64,000 nt of DNA, from contig JAYRSJ010000019.1 of assembly GCA_041920215.1 (NCBI GenBank), positions 1 through 64,000 of the forward strand, read 5' to 3'. A program made the position numbers and the translations under genes. Within the stretch, counting starts at the first letter, position 1; each line of letters opens with the position of its first letter. Below the pieces are notes generated by a model. That model was given only the letters and a program-made list of their open reading frames with translations, had not been told where the DNA came from and did not search any database. Of the stretch, positions 1-10,429 are shown in pieces. The stretch is from JAYRSJ01 sp041920215 (GTDB lineage: Bacteria > Pseudomonadota > Gammaproteobacteria > Burkholderiales > Burkholderiaceae_C).

Positions 1-1616
1 GCTCCGACGTCGTCAAGATGATCGAGGCACCGGTGTTGCATGTGAACGGCGACGATCCCGAAGCCGTGGTGCTGTGCACCCAGCTGGCACTGGAATACCG
101 CCAGCAGTTCAAGAAGGACGTGGTCGTCGACATCGTCTGCTTCCGCAAGCTGGGCCACAACGAGCAGGACACGCCGGCGCTGACCCAGCCTCTGATGTAC
201 AAGAAGATCGCCCAGCATCCCGGTACCCGCAAACTCTACGGCGACAAGCTGGTGACCCAGGGCGTGCTGCCGGCCGATGGCCCAGATGCGATGGTCAAGG
301 CCTTCCGCGCCGCGATGGACGAGGGCCGCCACACCGTCGATCCGGTGCTGACCAACTTCAAGAGCAAGTACGCCACCGACTGGTCGCCCTACCTGGGCAA
401 GAAGTGGACCGACAGCTGCGATACCGCGCTGCCGATGGCCGAGTTCAAGCGCCTGGCCGAGAAGATCACCACCATCCCCAGCAACTTCAAGCCGCATCCG
501 CTGGTCGAGAAGGTGATCGCCGATCGTGCGGCGATGGGCCGTGGCGAGATCAATATCGACTGGGGCATGGGTGAGCACATGGCCTTCGCCTCGCTGGTGG
601 CCTCCGGCTATCCGGTGCGCCTGTCGGGCGAGGATTGCGGCCGCGGCACCTTCGTGCACCGCCATGCGGTGCTGCACGACCAGAACCGCGAGAAGTTCGA
701 CGAAGGCACCTATATCCCGCTGCAGAATGTGGCGGAAGGCCAGGCGCCCTTCGTCGTCATCGACTCCATCCTGTCCGAGGAGGCGGTGCTGGGCTTCGAG
801 TACGGCTATGCCAGCGCCGACCCGGTGACGCTGACGATCTGGGAAGCCCAGTTCGGCGACTTCGTCAATGGCGCCCAGGTGGTGATCGACCAGTTCATCG
901 CCTCCGGCGAAGTGAAGTGGGGCCGCTCCAACGGCCTGACCCTGATGCTGCCGCACGGCTACGAAGGCCAGGGCCCCGAGCACAGCTCGGCCCGTCTGGA
1001 GCGCTTCATGCAGCTGGCCGCCGACAACAATATGCAGGTGGTGCAGCCGACGACGGCCTCGCAGATCTTCCACCTGCTGCGTCGTCAGCAGCTGCGCATG
1101 TTCCGCAAGCCGCTGGTCATCATGACCCCGAAGTCGCTGCTGCGTAACAAGGACGCCACCTCGCCCATCACCGAGTTCACCAAGGGTGAGTTCCGCACGG
1201 TGATCGCCGAGCAAAGCAGCGAGATCGAGGCCGCCAAGGTCAAGCGGGTGATCGCCTGCTCGGGCAAGGTGTACTACGACTTGGTCAAGGCCCGCGGCGA
1301 CAAGAAGGACGTGGCCATCATCCGCGTCGAGCAGCTCTACCCCTTCCCGCACAAGGCCTTCTCGAACGAGATCAAGAAGTATCCGAACGCGAGCGACATC
1401 GTCTGGTGCCAGGACGAGCCGCAGAACCAGGGTGCTTGGTTCTTCGTGCAGCACTACATCCACGAGAACATGCTGGAAGGCCAGAAGCTGGGCTATGCCG
1501 GTCGTCCGGCCTCGGCCTCGCCGGCCGTGGGCTACGCGCACCTGCACCAGGATCAGCAGAAGGCGCTGCTGGATCAGGCCTTCGCCAAGCTCAAGGGCTT
1601 CATCCTCACCAAATAA
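1..1616 (+). CDS. sucA: 2-oxoglutarate dehydrogenase E1 component (C-terminal part)
   Basis: Thiamine-diphosphate-dependent E1 subunit of the 2-oxoglutarate dehydrogenase complex, which decarboxylates 2-oxoglutarate and transfers the succinyl group to the E2 lipoyl arm in the TCA cycle. The reading frame is already open at base 3, so the gene starts left of the window; about 538 C-terminal residues are present. They include the transketolase-type pyrimidine-binding segment (GEDCGRGTFVHRHAVLHDQ) and the SucA-typical LPHGYEGQGPEHSSARLERF and QPTTASQIFHLLRRQ stretches, and end with the usual FAKLKGFILTK-like tail. sucB and lpdA follow in the same direction, the standard complex operon. The product is certain; only the N-terminus is missing. 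Confidence 0.97.
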   Translation, partial: SDVVKMIEAPVLHVNGDDPEAVVLCTQLALEYRQQFKKDVVVDIVCFRKLGHNEQDTPALTQPLMYKKIAQHPGTRKLYGDKLVTQGVLPADGPDAMVKAFRAAMDEGRHTVDPVLTNFKSKYATDWSPYLGKKWTDSCDTALPMAEFKRLAEKITTIPSNFKPHPLVEKVIADRAAMGRGEINIDWGMGEHMAFASLVASGYPVRLSGEDCGRGTFVHRHAVLHDQNREKFDEGTYIPLQNVAEGQAPFVVIDSILSEEAVLGFEYGYASADPVTLTIWEAQFGDFVNGAQVVIDQFIASGEVKWGRSNGLTLMLPHGYEGQGPEHSSARLERFMQLAADNNMQVVQPTTASQIFHLLRRQQLRMFRKPLVIMTPKSLLRNKDATSPITEFTKGEFRTVIAEQSSEIEAAKVKRVIACSGKVYYDLVKARGDKKDVAIIRVEQLYPFPHKAFSNEIKKYPNASDIVWCQDEPQNQGAWFFVQHYIHENMLEGQKLGYAGRPASASPAVGYAHLHQDQQKALLDQAFAKLKGFILTK

Positions 1617-1718
1617 TCTTGTGACGCATGCTGTGCCGCAGCCCCGTCAAGCCTCCCGCCACGTGGCGCTGAAGGCATCCGAGGGCTGCGAGCACGGCCA
1701 CACGACGAAAGAAACATC

Positions 1719-2978
1719 ATGGCAATCGTAGAAGTCAAAGTTCCCCAGCTGTCCGAGTCCGTGTCCGAAGGCACGCTGATCTCCTGGAAGAAGAAGCCCG
1801 GCGAGGCCGTGGCAATCGACGAGATCCTGATCGAGATCGAGACCGACAAGGTGGTGCTGGAAGTGCCGGCTCCCAGCGCCGGTGTGATGGCCCAGATCGT
1901 CAAGAACGACGGCGAGAGCGTCGTCAGCGAGGAGGTCATCGCGCGCATCGATACCGACGCCTCGGCCCAGGTGAGCCCGCTGCAGGTCAAGCCGGTGGTC
2001 GCTGACGCGCCCGTGGCGCCTGCCGCCGCTGCTGCACCGGCGGCCGGTGGCAGCAAGGGTGACGTGGCCATGCCGGCCGCCGCCAAGATCCTGGCCGAGA
2101 AGGGCCTGGCCGCCGGCGACGTGCCCGGCACCGGCAAGGACGGTCGCGTCACCAAGGGCGACGCGCTGGCCGCTGCCGCCAAGCCCGCGGCCACCGCTGC
2201 CGTCGCGGTGCCAGCCGCTCCGGCCGTCGCCAAGCCGCTGCCGGCCGTGGCCGCCCCGGCCCAGCCGAATCTGGGCGACCGACCCGAGCAGCGCGTGCCG
2301 ATGACCCGTCTGCGCGCACGCGTCGCCGAGCGCCTGCTGCAGTCGCAGTCCACCAACGCCATCCTGACCACCTTCAACGAGGTGAACATGGCGCCGGTGA
2401 TGGAGATGCGCAAGAAGTTCCAGGAGAAGTTCGAGAAGGAGCACGGCGTCAAGCTGGGCTTCATGAGCTTCTTCGTCAAGGCCGCCGTGGCCGCGCTGAA
2501 GAAGTATCCTGTGCTGAACGCCTCGGTGGACGGCAATGACATCGTCTACCACGGCTACTTCGACATCGGCATCGCCGTCGGCTCGCCGCGCGGCCTGGTC
2601 GTGCCCATCATCCGCAATGCCGACCAGCTGAGCTTCGCCGACATCGAGAAGACCATCGCCTCCTTCGGCCAGAAGGCCAAGGACGGCAAGCTGTCGATCG
2701 AGGAGCTGTCGGGCGGCACCTTCTCGATCTCCAACGGCGGCACCTTCGGCTCCATGCTGTCGACCCCCATCATCAACCCGCCGCAGTCGGCCATCCTGGG
2801 CGTGCACGCCACCAAGGACCGCGCCGTCGTCGAGAACGGTCAGGTGGTGGTGCGCCCGATCAACTATCTGGCCATGTCCTACGACCACCGCATCATCGAC
2901 GGCCGCGAGGCCGTGCTGGGCCTGGTGACGATGAAGGAAGCGCTGGAAGATCCGGCCCGCCTGCTGTTCGACATCTAA
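1719..2978 (+). CDS. sucB: 2-oxoglutarate dehydrogenase E2, dihydrolipoyllysine succinyltransferase
   Basis: E2 core of the 2-oxoglutarate dehydrogenase complex, moving succinyl groups from E1 to CoA. The 419-residue protein has one N-terminal lipoyl domain with the lipoylated lysine at about residue 44 (EIETDKVVLEV), an Ala/Pro-rich linker, a peripheral E1/E3-binding domain (about 113-150, MPAAAKILAEKG..GKDGRVTKGD), a second Ala/Pro linker, and the acyltransferase domain ending in SYDHRIIDGREAV, with catalytic His and Asp near residues 390 and 394. A single lipoyl domain is normal for SucB. It lies about 100 bp after sucA and 16 bp before lpdA, so the three genes are probably one transcript. 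Confidence 0.97.
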   Translation: MAIVEVKVPQLSESVSEGTLISWKKKPGEAVAIDEILIEIETDKVVLEVPAPSAGVMAQIVKNDGESVVSEEVIARIDTDASAQVSPLQVKPVVADAPVAPAAAAAPAAGGSKGDVAMPAAAKILAEKGLAAGDVPGTGKDGRVTKGDALAAAAKPAATAAVAVPAAPAVAKPLPAVAAPAQPNLGDRPEQRVPMTRLRARVAERLLQSQSTNAILTTFNEVNMAPVMEMRKKFQEKFEKEHGVKLGFMSFFVKAAVAALKKYPVLNASVDGNDIVYHGYFDIGIAVGSPRGLVVPIIRNADQLSFADIEKTIASFGQKAKDGKLSIEELSGGTFSISNGGTFGSMLSTPIINPPQSAILGVHATKDRAVVENGQVVVRPINYLAMSYDHRIIDGREAVLGLVTMKEALEDPARLLFDI

Positions 2979-2994
2979 GCCGGAGACCAGATCA

Positions 2995-4416
<1,422 letters not shown>

Positions 4417-4441
4417 ACGCGCCAGCGCGTTCCTCCAAGTG

Positions 4442-4474
4442 AAAGGGGCGGCCAGGGTCGCCCCTTTGTTCTTT
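4442..4474 (+). terminator. Rho-independent terminator after lpdA
   Basis: A perfect 9-bp stem (AAAGGGGCG, 4442-4450, with CGCCCCTTT, 4459-4467), an 8-nt loop and a T-rich tail lie 25 bp after the lpdA stop. It probably ends the sucAB-lpdA transcript before zapE. Confidence 0.8.
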
Positions 4475-4491
4475 CGGCGTGGACCTTTTTG

Positions 4492-5592
4492 ATGACCTCA
4501 GTCACAGAGCTTTACCAGCAGACCCTGGCCGAGCGCGGCTACACCGCCGATCCGGCGCAGCTGCGCGCGGTGGCGGCCCTGCAGCGCTGCCAGGACGAGT
4601 GGGCCGACTACAAGGCGCGGCGCAGCAACGCGGTCACCAAGCTGCTGCTGCGCCCGACGCTGCCGCGTGGCGTCTATATGTACGGCGGGGTGGGGCGCGG
4701 CAAGAGCTTTCTGATGGACTGCTTCTTCCAGGCCGTGCCACTGACCCGCAAGACGCGGCTGCATTTCCACGAGTTCATGCGCGAGGTGCACCGCGAGCTG
4801 CAGGAGCTCAAGGGCATTGCCGATCCGCTGGAGGAGCTGGGCAAGCGCATTGCCAAGCGCTTTCGCCTGATCTGCTTCGACGAGTTCCATGTGGCGGATG
4901 TGACCGATGCGATGATCCTGCACCGGCTGCTGGACGCGGTGTTCAAGCACCGCGTCTCCATCGTCACCACCTCCAACTTCCGGCCCGACGAGCTCTACCC
5001 CAACGGCCTGCACCGCGATCGCATCCTGCCGGCGATCGCGCTGCTGAAGGAGAAGCTGGAGGTGATCAATGTGGACAACGGCACCGACTACCGCCAGCGC
5101 TCGCTGGAGCACGTGGAGCTCTACCACTGCCCGCTGGACGAGCAGGCCGATGCGGCGCTGACCCAGGCCTTCGAAGCGCTCAGTGAGGCGCGCGATGAAA
5201 GCCCGCTGCTGTACATCGAGCACCGCGAGCTGCGCGCGCGCCGACGGGCCGGCGGTGTGGTCTGGTTCGACTTCCAGACCCTGTGCGGCGGTCCGCGCTC
5301 GCAGAACGACTACCTGGAGCTGGCGGCCCAGTTCCACACGCTGATCCTGTCCAATGTGCCGGAGATGCCGGTGCGCCTGGCTAGCGAGGCGCGCCGCTTT
5401 ACCTGGCTGTTCGATGTGCTCTATGACCGCCGCGTCAAGCTGATCATCTCGGCCGCCGTGCCGCCCGAACAGCTCTATACCGAAGGCCCGCTGGCCCACG
5501 AGTTCCCGCGCACCGTCTCCCGTCTTCAGGAGATGCAGTCGCGCGAATACCTGTCGCTGGAGCGACGCGAGGTTGACACGTCGCTGACCTGA
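4492..5592 (+). CDS. zapE: Cell division protein ZapE (AFG1-like ATPase)
   Basis: P-loop ATPase of the AFG1/LACE1 family; in E. coli ZapE binds FtsZ at the Z-ring under stress. The 366-residue protein has Walker A GGVGRGKS at residues 65-72 after the family-typical LPRGVYMYG, a Walker B-like RLICFDEFHV, the following DVTDAMILHRLL helix, a TSNFRPDELYPNGLHRDRILPAI stretch split over sensor I, and a conserved TWLFDVLYDRRVKLI near the end. A TTG immediately precedes the ATG in frame; the ATG is taken as the start. Placement after the sucAB-lpdA terminator suggests its own promoter, though none is obvious. Confidence 0.93.
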   Translation: MTSVTELYQQTLAERGYTADPAQLRAVAALQRCQDEWADYKARRSNAVTKLLLRPTLPRGVYMYGGVGRGKSFLMDCFFQAVPLTRKTRLHFHEFMREVHRELQELKGIADPLEELGKRIAKRFRLICFDEFHVADVTDAMILHRLLDAVFKHRVSIVTTSNFRPDELYPNGLHRDRILPAIALLKEKLEVINVDNGTDYRQRSLEHVELYHCPLDEQADAALTQAFEALSEARDESPLLYIEHRELRARRRAGGVVWFDFQTLCGGPRSQNDYLELAAQFHTLILSNVPEMPVRLASEARRFTWLFDVLYDRRVKLIISAAVPPEQLYTEGPLAHEFPRTVSRLQEMQSREYLSLERREVDTSLT

Positions 5593-5598
5593 TCCGGT

Positions 5599-6303
5599 AT
5601 GAAAAGCCCGACCCTGCCTGGCCTGCTCTGGATGCTTTGTGCGCTGCTGCTGCTGCTGGCCGCCGCGCCGGCGCGGGCCGTCGTGCAGGCCTCGGTCGAC
5701 GAGGTCGCTGAAACCCTGCAGCGCCAGCGTATCGAGCAGCGCTACCAGCAAGCGCGTGCCGAGTGCGCCCGACGCTTTGATGTGGTGAGCTGCGAGCAGG
5801 CCGCGCAGCGTGAGCGTCAGCTGGCCCTGCAGCCGCTGCAGGAAGCACGGCTGGCGCGCGATCAGGCCCAGCGGCAGCAGCGCAGCGCTTTGCAGCAGCA
5901 GCGTGTCGAGCAGCGTCAGCTGGAGGCGGCGCGACGCGACGCCCAGCTGCAGACCGAGGCCCTGCTGCGTCCGTCGCAGCCGGCCTCCAGCCCGGCCGGG
6001 CCGGCCTTGCCTCAGTCCGCCAGTCCCGCGGCCGTGGCTCCGTCCGCCGCCCAGACCGGGCGCTCGCGCGACGAGGCGCGGCAGCAGCAGCGGGCGGCGC
6101 AGCGGCGCGCCGAGGCAAGGCAGCGTGCCATTGAACATGCGGCCGCCGCGTCGGCAGCCGCATCGGCTGCCGAAAACAGCCGCAAGCGCCGGGCCCGGCC
6201 CTTGCCGGTCCCCAGCGCGGCCGAGCTGGCGGCGCTCAGAGCCTCTGCAGCGGCAGCGGGTTCGGCGTCTGCGCCGCAGCCAAGGCCTCCAACCGGACGA
6301 TAG
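5599..6303 (+). CDS. Hypothetical exported Ala/Gln/Arg-rich protein
   Basis: Unrecognised 234-residue protein. The first 28 residues look like a Sec signal peptide (KSP.., hydrophobic LLWMLCALLLLLAAAP, then ARA), so it is probably periplasmic. The mature part has one Cys pair (AECARRFDVVSCEQ) and then long Gln/Arg/Ala-rich stretches (QRERQLALQPLQEARLARDQ) that should form a coiled coil, with a Pro/Ala-rich interruption and a basic Ala-rich tail. It starts 6 bp after zapE and is likely co-transcribed. Its last 68 bp overlap the 3' end of the opposite-strand phosphatase gene. The low-complexity composition allows no functional call. Confidence 0.65.
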   Translation: MKSPTLPGLLWMLCALLLLLAAAPARAVVQASVDEVAETLQRQRIEQRYQQARAECARRFDVVSCEQAAQRERQLALQPLQEARLARDQAQRQQRSALQQQRVEQRQLEAARRDAQLQTEALLRPSQPASSPAGPALPQSASPAAVAPSAAQTGRSRDEARQQQRAAQRRAEARQRAIEHAAAASAAASAAENSRKRRARPLPVPSAAELAALRASAAAAGSASAPQPRPPTGR

Positions 6304-7045
6304 CCAGCGAGAGGTTATCGCCGCTGTTGCGGGCCCGCTGGCGCGCCTTCTCGATCAGCAGCTCGGCGGCCTCGCGCGGCGGCAGGCTGTGCAGCACGGT
6401 GCCGAGCTCGCGCGGGCTGAAGTAATGCCAGAGCCCGTCGCTGCAGGCCAGCAGCGAGTCGCCGATTTCCAGGGTCTCGGCCAGCGTCTCGACCGTGGGT
6501 TCGGGCTCCTGCACCGTGCCGAGGCAGCCGGTCAGTAGATTGGACTGCGGATGGACGATTGCCTCGGCCTCGGTGATCTGTCCCTCGTCGATCAGGCGCT
6601 GGACATAGGAATGGTCCAGGCTGCGCTTGAGCATATTCGGCCCGCGGAAGTGGTAGAGCCGGGAATCGCCGGTGTGGCCCCAGTGGCAGCGCCGGTTGGC
6701 ATCGATGATGAAGGCGGCCAGCGTGCTGTGCGGCTCCTCCTCGGTCGAGAGGGCGGTCAGCTTGATCATCAGATGCGCCTCGGTGGCGATCTGGGCCAGC
6801 AGCTCGGTCGGGCTTTCCTCGCTGGGGTCGAAGCGCTCGAACAACTGTCTGGCGGTCAGGATCACCTGATCGGCCGCCTTGCGCCCACCGCTCTTGCCCC
6901 CCATGCCATCGGCAACCACGGCCAGCAGGCAGCCGGGCACGCGCGGGTGGCTGATGACCTCCACCTGGTCTTGCTGATAGCTGCGGTCACCGCGATGGGT
7001 GCCTGTGGCGGCGTTGAGCCGAAAACCAAGTGTGGGGCGTGTCAT
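6236..7045 (-). CDS. PP2C-family serine/threonine protein phosphatase
   Basis: Metal-dependent PPM/PP2C phosphatase, likely reversing Ser/Thr phosphorylation. Motifs in order: GTHRGDRSYQQDQVE near the N-terminus (Asp-rich variant of R..NED), VVADGMGG (metal-binding Asp), WGHTGDSRLYHF, the SYVQRLIDEGQIT segment, NLLTGCLG, and LLACSDGLWHY with a late GDNLSLAIVRL (GDN metal motif). About 269 residues from the ATG at 7045, which fits the family; an in-frame ATG at 7090 would add 15 unconserved residues. The gene converges on the preceding exported-protein gene, overlapping it by 68 bp, and is divergent from the DUF465 gene. No partner kinase is visible nearby. Confidence 0.88.
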   Translation of the reverse strand: MTRPTLGFRLNAATGTHRGDRSYQQDQVEVISHPRVPGCLLAVVADGMGGKSGGRKAADQVILTARQLFERFDPSEESPTELLAQIATEAHLMIKLTALSTEEEPHSTLAAFIIDANRRCHWGHTGDSRLYHFRGPNMLKRSLDHSYVQRLIDEGQITEAEAIVHPQSNLLTGCLGTVQEPEPTVETLAETLEIGDSLLACSDGLWHYFSPRELGTVLHSLPPREAAELLIEKARQRARNSGDNLSLAIVRLEALAAAQTPNPLPLQRL

Positions 7046-7071
7046 GCGAAAACTGGAAGTTTCACCAAAAC

Positions 7072-7077
7072 TATAAT
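7072..7077 (+). promoter_or_regulatory. Candidate -10 box for the DUF465-helicase genes
   Basis: A consensus TATAAT hexamer lies in the divergent gap, 56 bp before the DUF465 ATG. No clear -35 element is found 16-18 bp upstream, so the assignment rests on the -10 match and position only. Confidence 0.35.
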
Positions 7078-7132
7078 CGCGCCGCGCCATGGCCGGGCAC
7101 AGGACAAGCCAGAGCTGCTAGCAATATCTGCC

Positions 7133-7336
7133 ATGGATGAAGAACTTCACTCTCCCGCACGCCGTCTGATCGAACTGCGCATCGAGCATGCCGATCTGGA
7201 CGTAATGATCGACCGCCTGGCCCAGCAGCAGCCGGTGGACGAGCTGGCGCTGCGCCGGCTCAAGAAGCGCCGGCTGGCGCTGCGCGATCTGATCGCCCGG
7301 CTGGAGCAGGACAGCGGTCCTGACGAGTCCGCCTGA
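7133..7336 (+). CDS. DUF465 (YdcH-type) small protein
   Basis: A 67-residue highly charged, helical protein (LIELRIEHADLDVMIDRLAQ ... LALRRLKKRRLALRDLIARL). The LxxxHxxLDxxI opening, the LKKxRLxLRD(x)I core and the length match the DUF465/YdcH family, which has no established function. It lies 16 bp upstream of the helicase gene, so the two are probably one transcript. ATG at 7133 is the only start that gives the family length. Confidence 0.8.
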   Translation: MDEELHSPARRLIELRIEHADLDVMIDRLAQQQPVDELALRRLKKRRLALRDLIARLEQDSGPDESA

Positions 7337-7352
7337 ACCAAGAATGCGATAG

Positions 7353-9410
7353 ATGCACCAAGCCGGACCGCTGGAATCTGCCTGGGACGAAGAGGAGACA
7401 CTGGATCTGCTCGCTGCCCAGCCGCAGCCGGCCCAGCCCTCGGACCTGGAGCAATGGGTGCGCGCAGCCTTCGACGAGGCAGGGCCGTTGGCGCGGGCCG
7501 ACGCCTTCTATCGCCCACGTCAGGCCCAGTTGGACATGAGCCTGGCGGTGGCCGCGGCCATCGCGCACAAGCAGACCCTGGTGGTCGAGGCGGGCACCGG
7601 CGTCGGCAAGACCTTTGCCTATCTGGTGCCAGCCTTGCTGTCGGGCGGCCGGGTGCTGGTCAGTACCGCGACCAAGAGCCTGCAGGACCAGCTTTTCCTG
7701 CGCGATCTGCCGCGCCTGTGCGAGGCCCTGCAGATGCCCTTGCGCCTGGCGCTGCTGAAGGGGCGGGGCAGCTATCTCTGCCTGCACCGGATGAAGCAGG
7801 CGCGCTTCAGTGCCGAGCTGCCGGACCGGCGCGCGGTGATGCAGCTGGCGCGCATCGAGCAATGGGCCCAGCAGACCGTCAGCGGCGATCTGGCCGAGAT
7901 CGAGGGCCTGGACGAGCGCTCGCCCATCATCCCCATCGTCAGCTCGAACCGGGACAACTGCCTGGGGACCGAATGCCCGGACTACCGTGCCTGCCATGTG
8001 GTGAAGGCGCGGCGCGAGGCGATGGAGGCCGAGCTGGTGGTCGTCAACCACCATCTGTTCTTCGCCGATATGAGCTTGCGCGACACCGGTGTGGCCGAGC
8101 TGCTGCCCACGGTGCAGGTGGCCATCTTCGACGAGGCGCATCAGCTGGCCGAGGCGGGCGTCAACTTTCTTGGTCACCTGCTGGGCACGGCTCAGTTGCT
8201 GGACTTCGCCCGCGACCTGTTGGCTCATGGCTTGAGCCAGGCCCGCGGCTTGCAGGACTGGCAGGCCATGCAGGCCCTGCTGGAGCAGGGGGCGCGTGAA
8301 CTGCGTCTGGCCGCTGCCGGCAGCCGTGCCGAGCAGCGCGGCCTGCTCAAGCTGCGCTGGCAGGATCGTGCCAGCGTGCCTGGTTTTGCCGCCGCGCTGC
8401 AGGTCCTGCAGCGGGTGCTGGGCCGAGCCGTGGAAATGCTGGCCAGCGTGGCCGAGATCGGTCCGGATTTCCAGCGCCTGCTGGAGCGGGCCCAGGAGCT
8501 GCTGGAGCTGGCGCGGCGCTTTGCCGCCGAGCCGGCGCCCGGCGAGGTGCGCTGGATAGACCTGAGCCCGCAGCAGGCGCGCCTGGTCGAATCGCCGCTG
8601 GACATACGCGAGGCCATGCAGGTGCAGTTGCAGGCATCGCCCAAGGCATGGATCTTCACCTCGGCCACGCTGGGAGACGATGAGCAGCTCAGCTGGTTCA
8701 CCGAGCCAGCGGGACTGGCGCAGGCGCGGGTGCTGCGGGTGGGCAGCCCCTTCGACTATGCCCGCAACGCTCGGCTCTACGTGCCCAGGCGTTTCCCGAA
8801 ACCGTCCGAGTCCCAGCATCCGCTGGCGGTGGCCGAGCTGGCGGCGCGCTGCGCGCGTCGTCTGGGCGGTCGCACCTTTGTGCTGACCACCACCTTGCGG
8901 GCATTGCAGACCATAGGCGAGGCCTTGCGCGAGGCGTTTCACCAAGACGGTGACGATTTGCGCGTGCTGGTGCAGGGCACGGTACCCAAGCGGGTGTTGC
9001 TGCAGCAGTTCCTGGATGACCCGCGCGCGGTACTCGTCGGTTCGGCCAGTTTCTGGGAGGGCATCGATGTGCCGGGGGAGGCCCTGCAGTGCGTGCTGAT
9101 CGACAAGCTGCCCTTTCCGCCACCTGGCGATCCGCTGGTCGAGGCCAGGGTGGCGCGGCTGGAGGCCGAGGGACGCAATGCCTTCGCCCACTACTTCATC
9201 GCCGAGGCGGCGATCGCGCTCAAGCAGGGCGCCGGCCGCCTGATACGCAGCGAGCGTGACCGCGGCCTGCTGGTGGTCTGCGACCCGCGCATGGCGCAGA
9301 TGAACTACGGCCGGCGCCTGCGGGCAGCGTTGCCGCCCATGCTGCCGCTGGCCGAAGAGGCCGAGGCTCTGGCCTGGCTGGACGAGCTGGCCGCAGCCCA
9401 CGGTGCCTGA
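7353..9410 (+). CDS. DinG/YoaA-family Fe-S ATP-dependent DNA helicase
   Basis: Superfamily 2 XPD-like 5'-3' helicase of 685 residues. Walker A EAGTGVGKT is at residues 79-87, and the Walker B/DEAH box is IFDEAHQLAE. Between them is the Fe-S domain, with Cys in GRGSYLCLHRMK and the trio in DNCLGTECPDYRACHVVK, followed by the family-typical VVNHHLFF. The C-terminal motor domain has TSATLGDDEQLSWF, VLTTTLRAL, GSASFWEGIDVPG, LPFPPPGDP and the motif VI-like KQGAGRLIRSERDRG. Absence of a DinG-type N-terminal extension and of an exonuclease domain favours YoaA/DinG. It follows the DUF465 gene; no SOS box is seen in front. Confidence 0.9.
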   Translation: MHQAGPLESAWDEEETLDLLAAQPQPAQPSDLEQWVRAAFDEAGPLARADAFYRPRQAQLDMSLAVAAAIAHKQTLVVEAGTGVGKTFAYLVPALLSGGRVLVSTATKSLQDQLFLRDLPRLCEALQMPLRLALLKGRGSYLCLHRMKQARFSAELPDRRAVMQLARIEQWAQQTVSGDLAEIEGLDERSPIIPIVSSNRDNCLGTECPDYRACHVVKARREAMEAELVVVNHHLFFADMSLRDTGVAELLPTVQVAIFDEAHQLAEAGVNFLGHLLGTAQLLDFARDLLAHGLSQARGLQDWQAMQALLEQGARELRLAAAGSRAEQRGLLKLRWQDRASVPGFAAALQVLQRVLGRAVEMLASVAEIGPDFQRLLERAQELLELARRFAAEPAPGEVRWIDLSPQQARLVESPLDIREAMQVQLQASPKAWIFTSATLGDDEQLSWFTEPAGLAQARVLRVGSPFDYARNARLYVPRRFPKPSESQHPLAVAELAARCARRLGGRTFVLTTTLRALQTIGEALREAFHQDGDDLRVLVQGTVPKRVLLQQFLDDPRAVLVGSASFWEGIDVPGEALQCVLIDKLPFPPPGDPLVEARVARLEAEGRNAFAHYFIAEAAIALKQGAGRLIRSERDRGLLVVCDPRMAQMNYGRRLRAALPPMLPLAEEAEALAWLDELAAAHGA

Positions 9411-9512
9411 CGACCGGGCGTAGCGGCCATATGTCAAACGCGAGCCCGCGGCGCGCGCTCTGGGGCTGCTGCGCGGCTTGCGGCAGGGCGAGCGCGGTTG
9501 GCCGCCTGAACC

Positions 9513-10373
9513 TCAGCGCCAGAGCTGCCACCAGGGGCGCTCGCCCCGGGCGGCGAAGCCCGCGCTCAGATAGGCGCTCTGCGGGAAGTTCTTCTTCAGC
9601 ACCCGCTCGGCATCGTCGCGCAGCGCCGGTAGCCCCAAGCGCTCGTAGCTCATCACCATGATGTACAGCGCCTCTTCGGCGGCGGGCGCGCGCTCGAATT
9701 CCTTGATCGCCTGCTGGGCGCGGTTGGCGGCCGCCACATAGGCGCCGCGCTGATAGTAGTAGCGGGCCACATGGACCTCGGAGGCCGCCAGCATATTGGT
9801 GATGAAGTCGATGCGCAGGCGTGAGTCGGCGGCGTAGCGCGATTGTGGGAACTGCTCGATCAGCTGGCTGAAGGCCAGCAGGGCATCACGCGAGGCCTGC
9901 TGGTCGCGCTCCGAAATGTCCTGACGCGCGATGCGGCCAAACAGCCCCAGGTCCTCGTTGAAGTTGACCAGGCCCTTCAGGTAGTAGGCGTAGTCCAGCG
10001 CTGGGCTGGAGGGGTGAAGCTTGATGAAGCGGTCGAGCGAGACGATGGCCTGTGCGCGTTCGCCGCTGCGATACTGCGCCCAAGCCATCTCTAGCAGCGC
10101 CTGCTGACCCAGCAGGGTGCCGGCGGCGCGGCCCTCGATGCGTTCCAGCGACTTGATGGCGCGGTCGTAGCTGCCGCTGACGATGTCGGTCTTGGCGTCT
10201 GCGTACAATTTCTCTAGCGCCGCTTGGGAATTCGGATCTTCCGGCGGTGTCGACGAGCAGGCGGCAAGCAGGCCCAAGGCAGCCGCCGAAACCAGCCCGG
10301 CCAGGCGCGAACGCAGGGCGTGAGGGCAGGGAGTGGTGGACGCCGGCTGGCACTGCACGCTTTGTTCTGTCAT
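9513..10373 (-). CDS. bamD: Outer membrane protein assembly factor BamD
   Basis: Essential lipoprotein of the BAM complex, which folds beta-barrels into the outer membrane. The 286-residue product has an N-terminal hydrophobic segment ending in the lipobox LLAAC (Cys39) and then TPR-type repeats (LYADAKTDIVSGSYDRAIKS; RAQAIVSLDRFIKLHPSSP; FSQLIEQFPQSRYAADSRLR; RYYYQRGAYVAAANRAQQAI). The ATG at 10373 has AGGGA close upstream and gives a normal signal peptide; longer frames add Arg/Pro-rich sequence that would bury it. Divergent from rluD. bamB and bamA also lie in this window. Confidence 0.93.
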   Translation of the reverse strand: MTEQSVQCQPASTTPCPHALRSRLAGLVSAAALGLLAACSSTPPEDPNSQAALEKLYADAKTDIVSGSYDRAIKSLERIEGRAAGTLLGQQALLEMAWAQYRSGERAQAIVSLDRFIKLHPSSPALDYAYYLKGLVNFNEDLGLFGRIARQDISERDQQASRDALLAFSQLIEQFPQSRYAADSRLRIDFITNMLAASEVHVARYYYQRGAYVAAANRAQQAIKEFERAPAAEEALYIMVMSYERLGLPALRDDAERVLKKNFPQSAYLSAGFAARGERPWWQLWR

Positions 10374-10429
10374 GGTCCCTGGCTGGTGCGTTGCACCATC
10401 TCTCAGCTGAAAACGGAAGCGACGATTAT

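Noticed and set aside
9411..9512. Possible small gene or terminator between the helicase gene and bamD
   Set aside because: Only GC-rich sequence with short imperfect hairpins and no T-run; the plus-strand frame crossing it runs into bamD and is Arg/Ser-rich noise.
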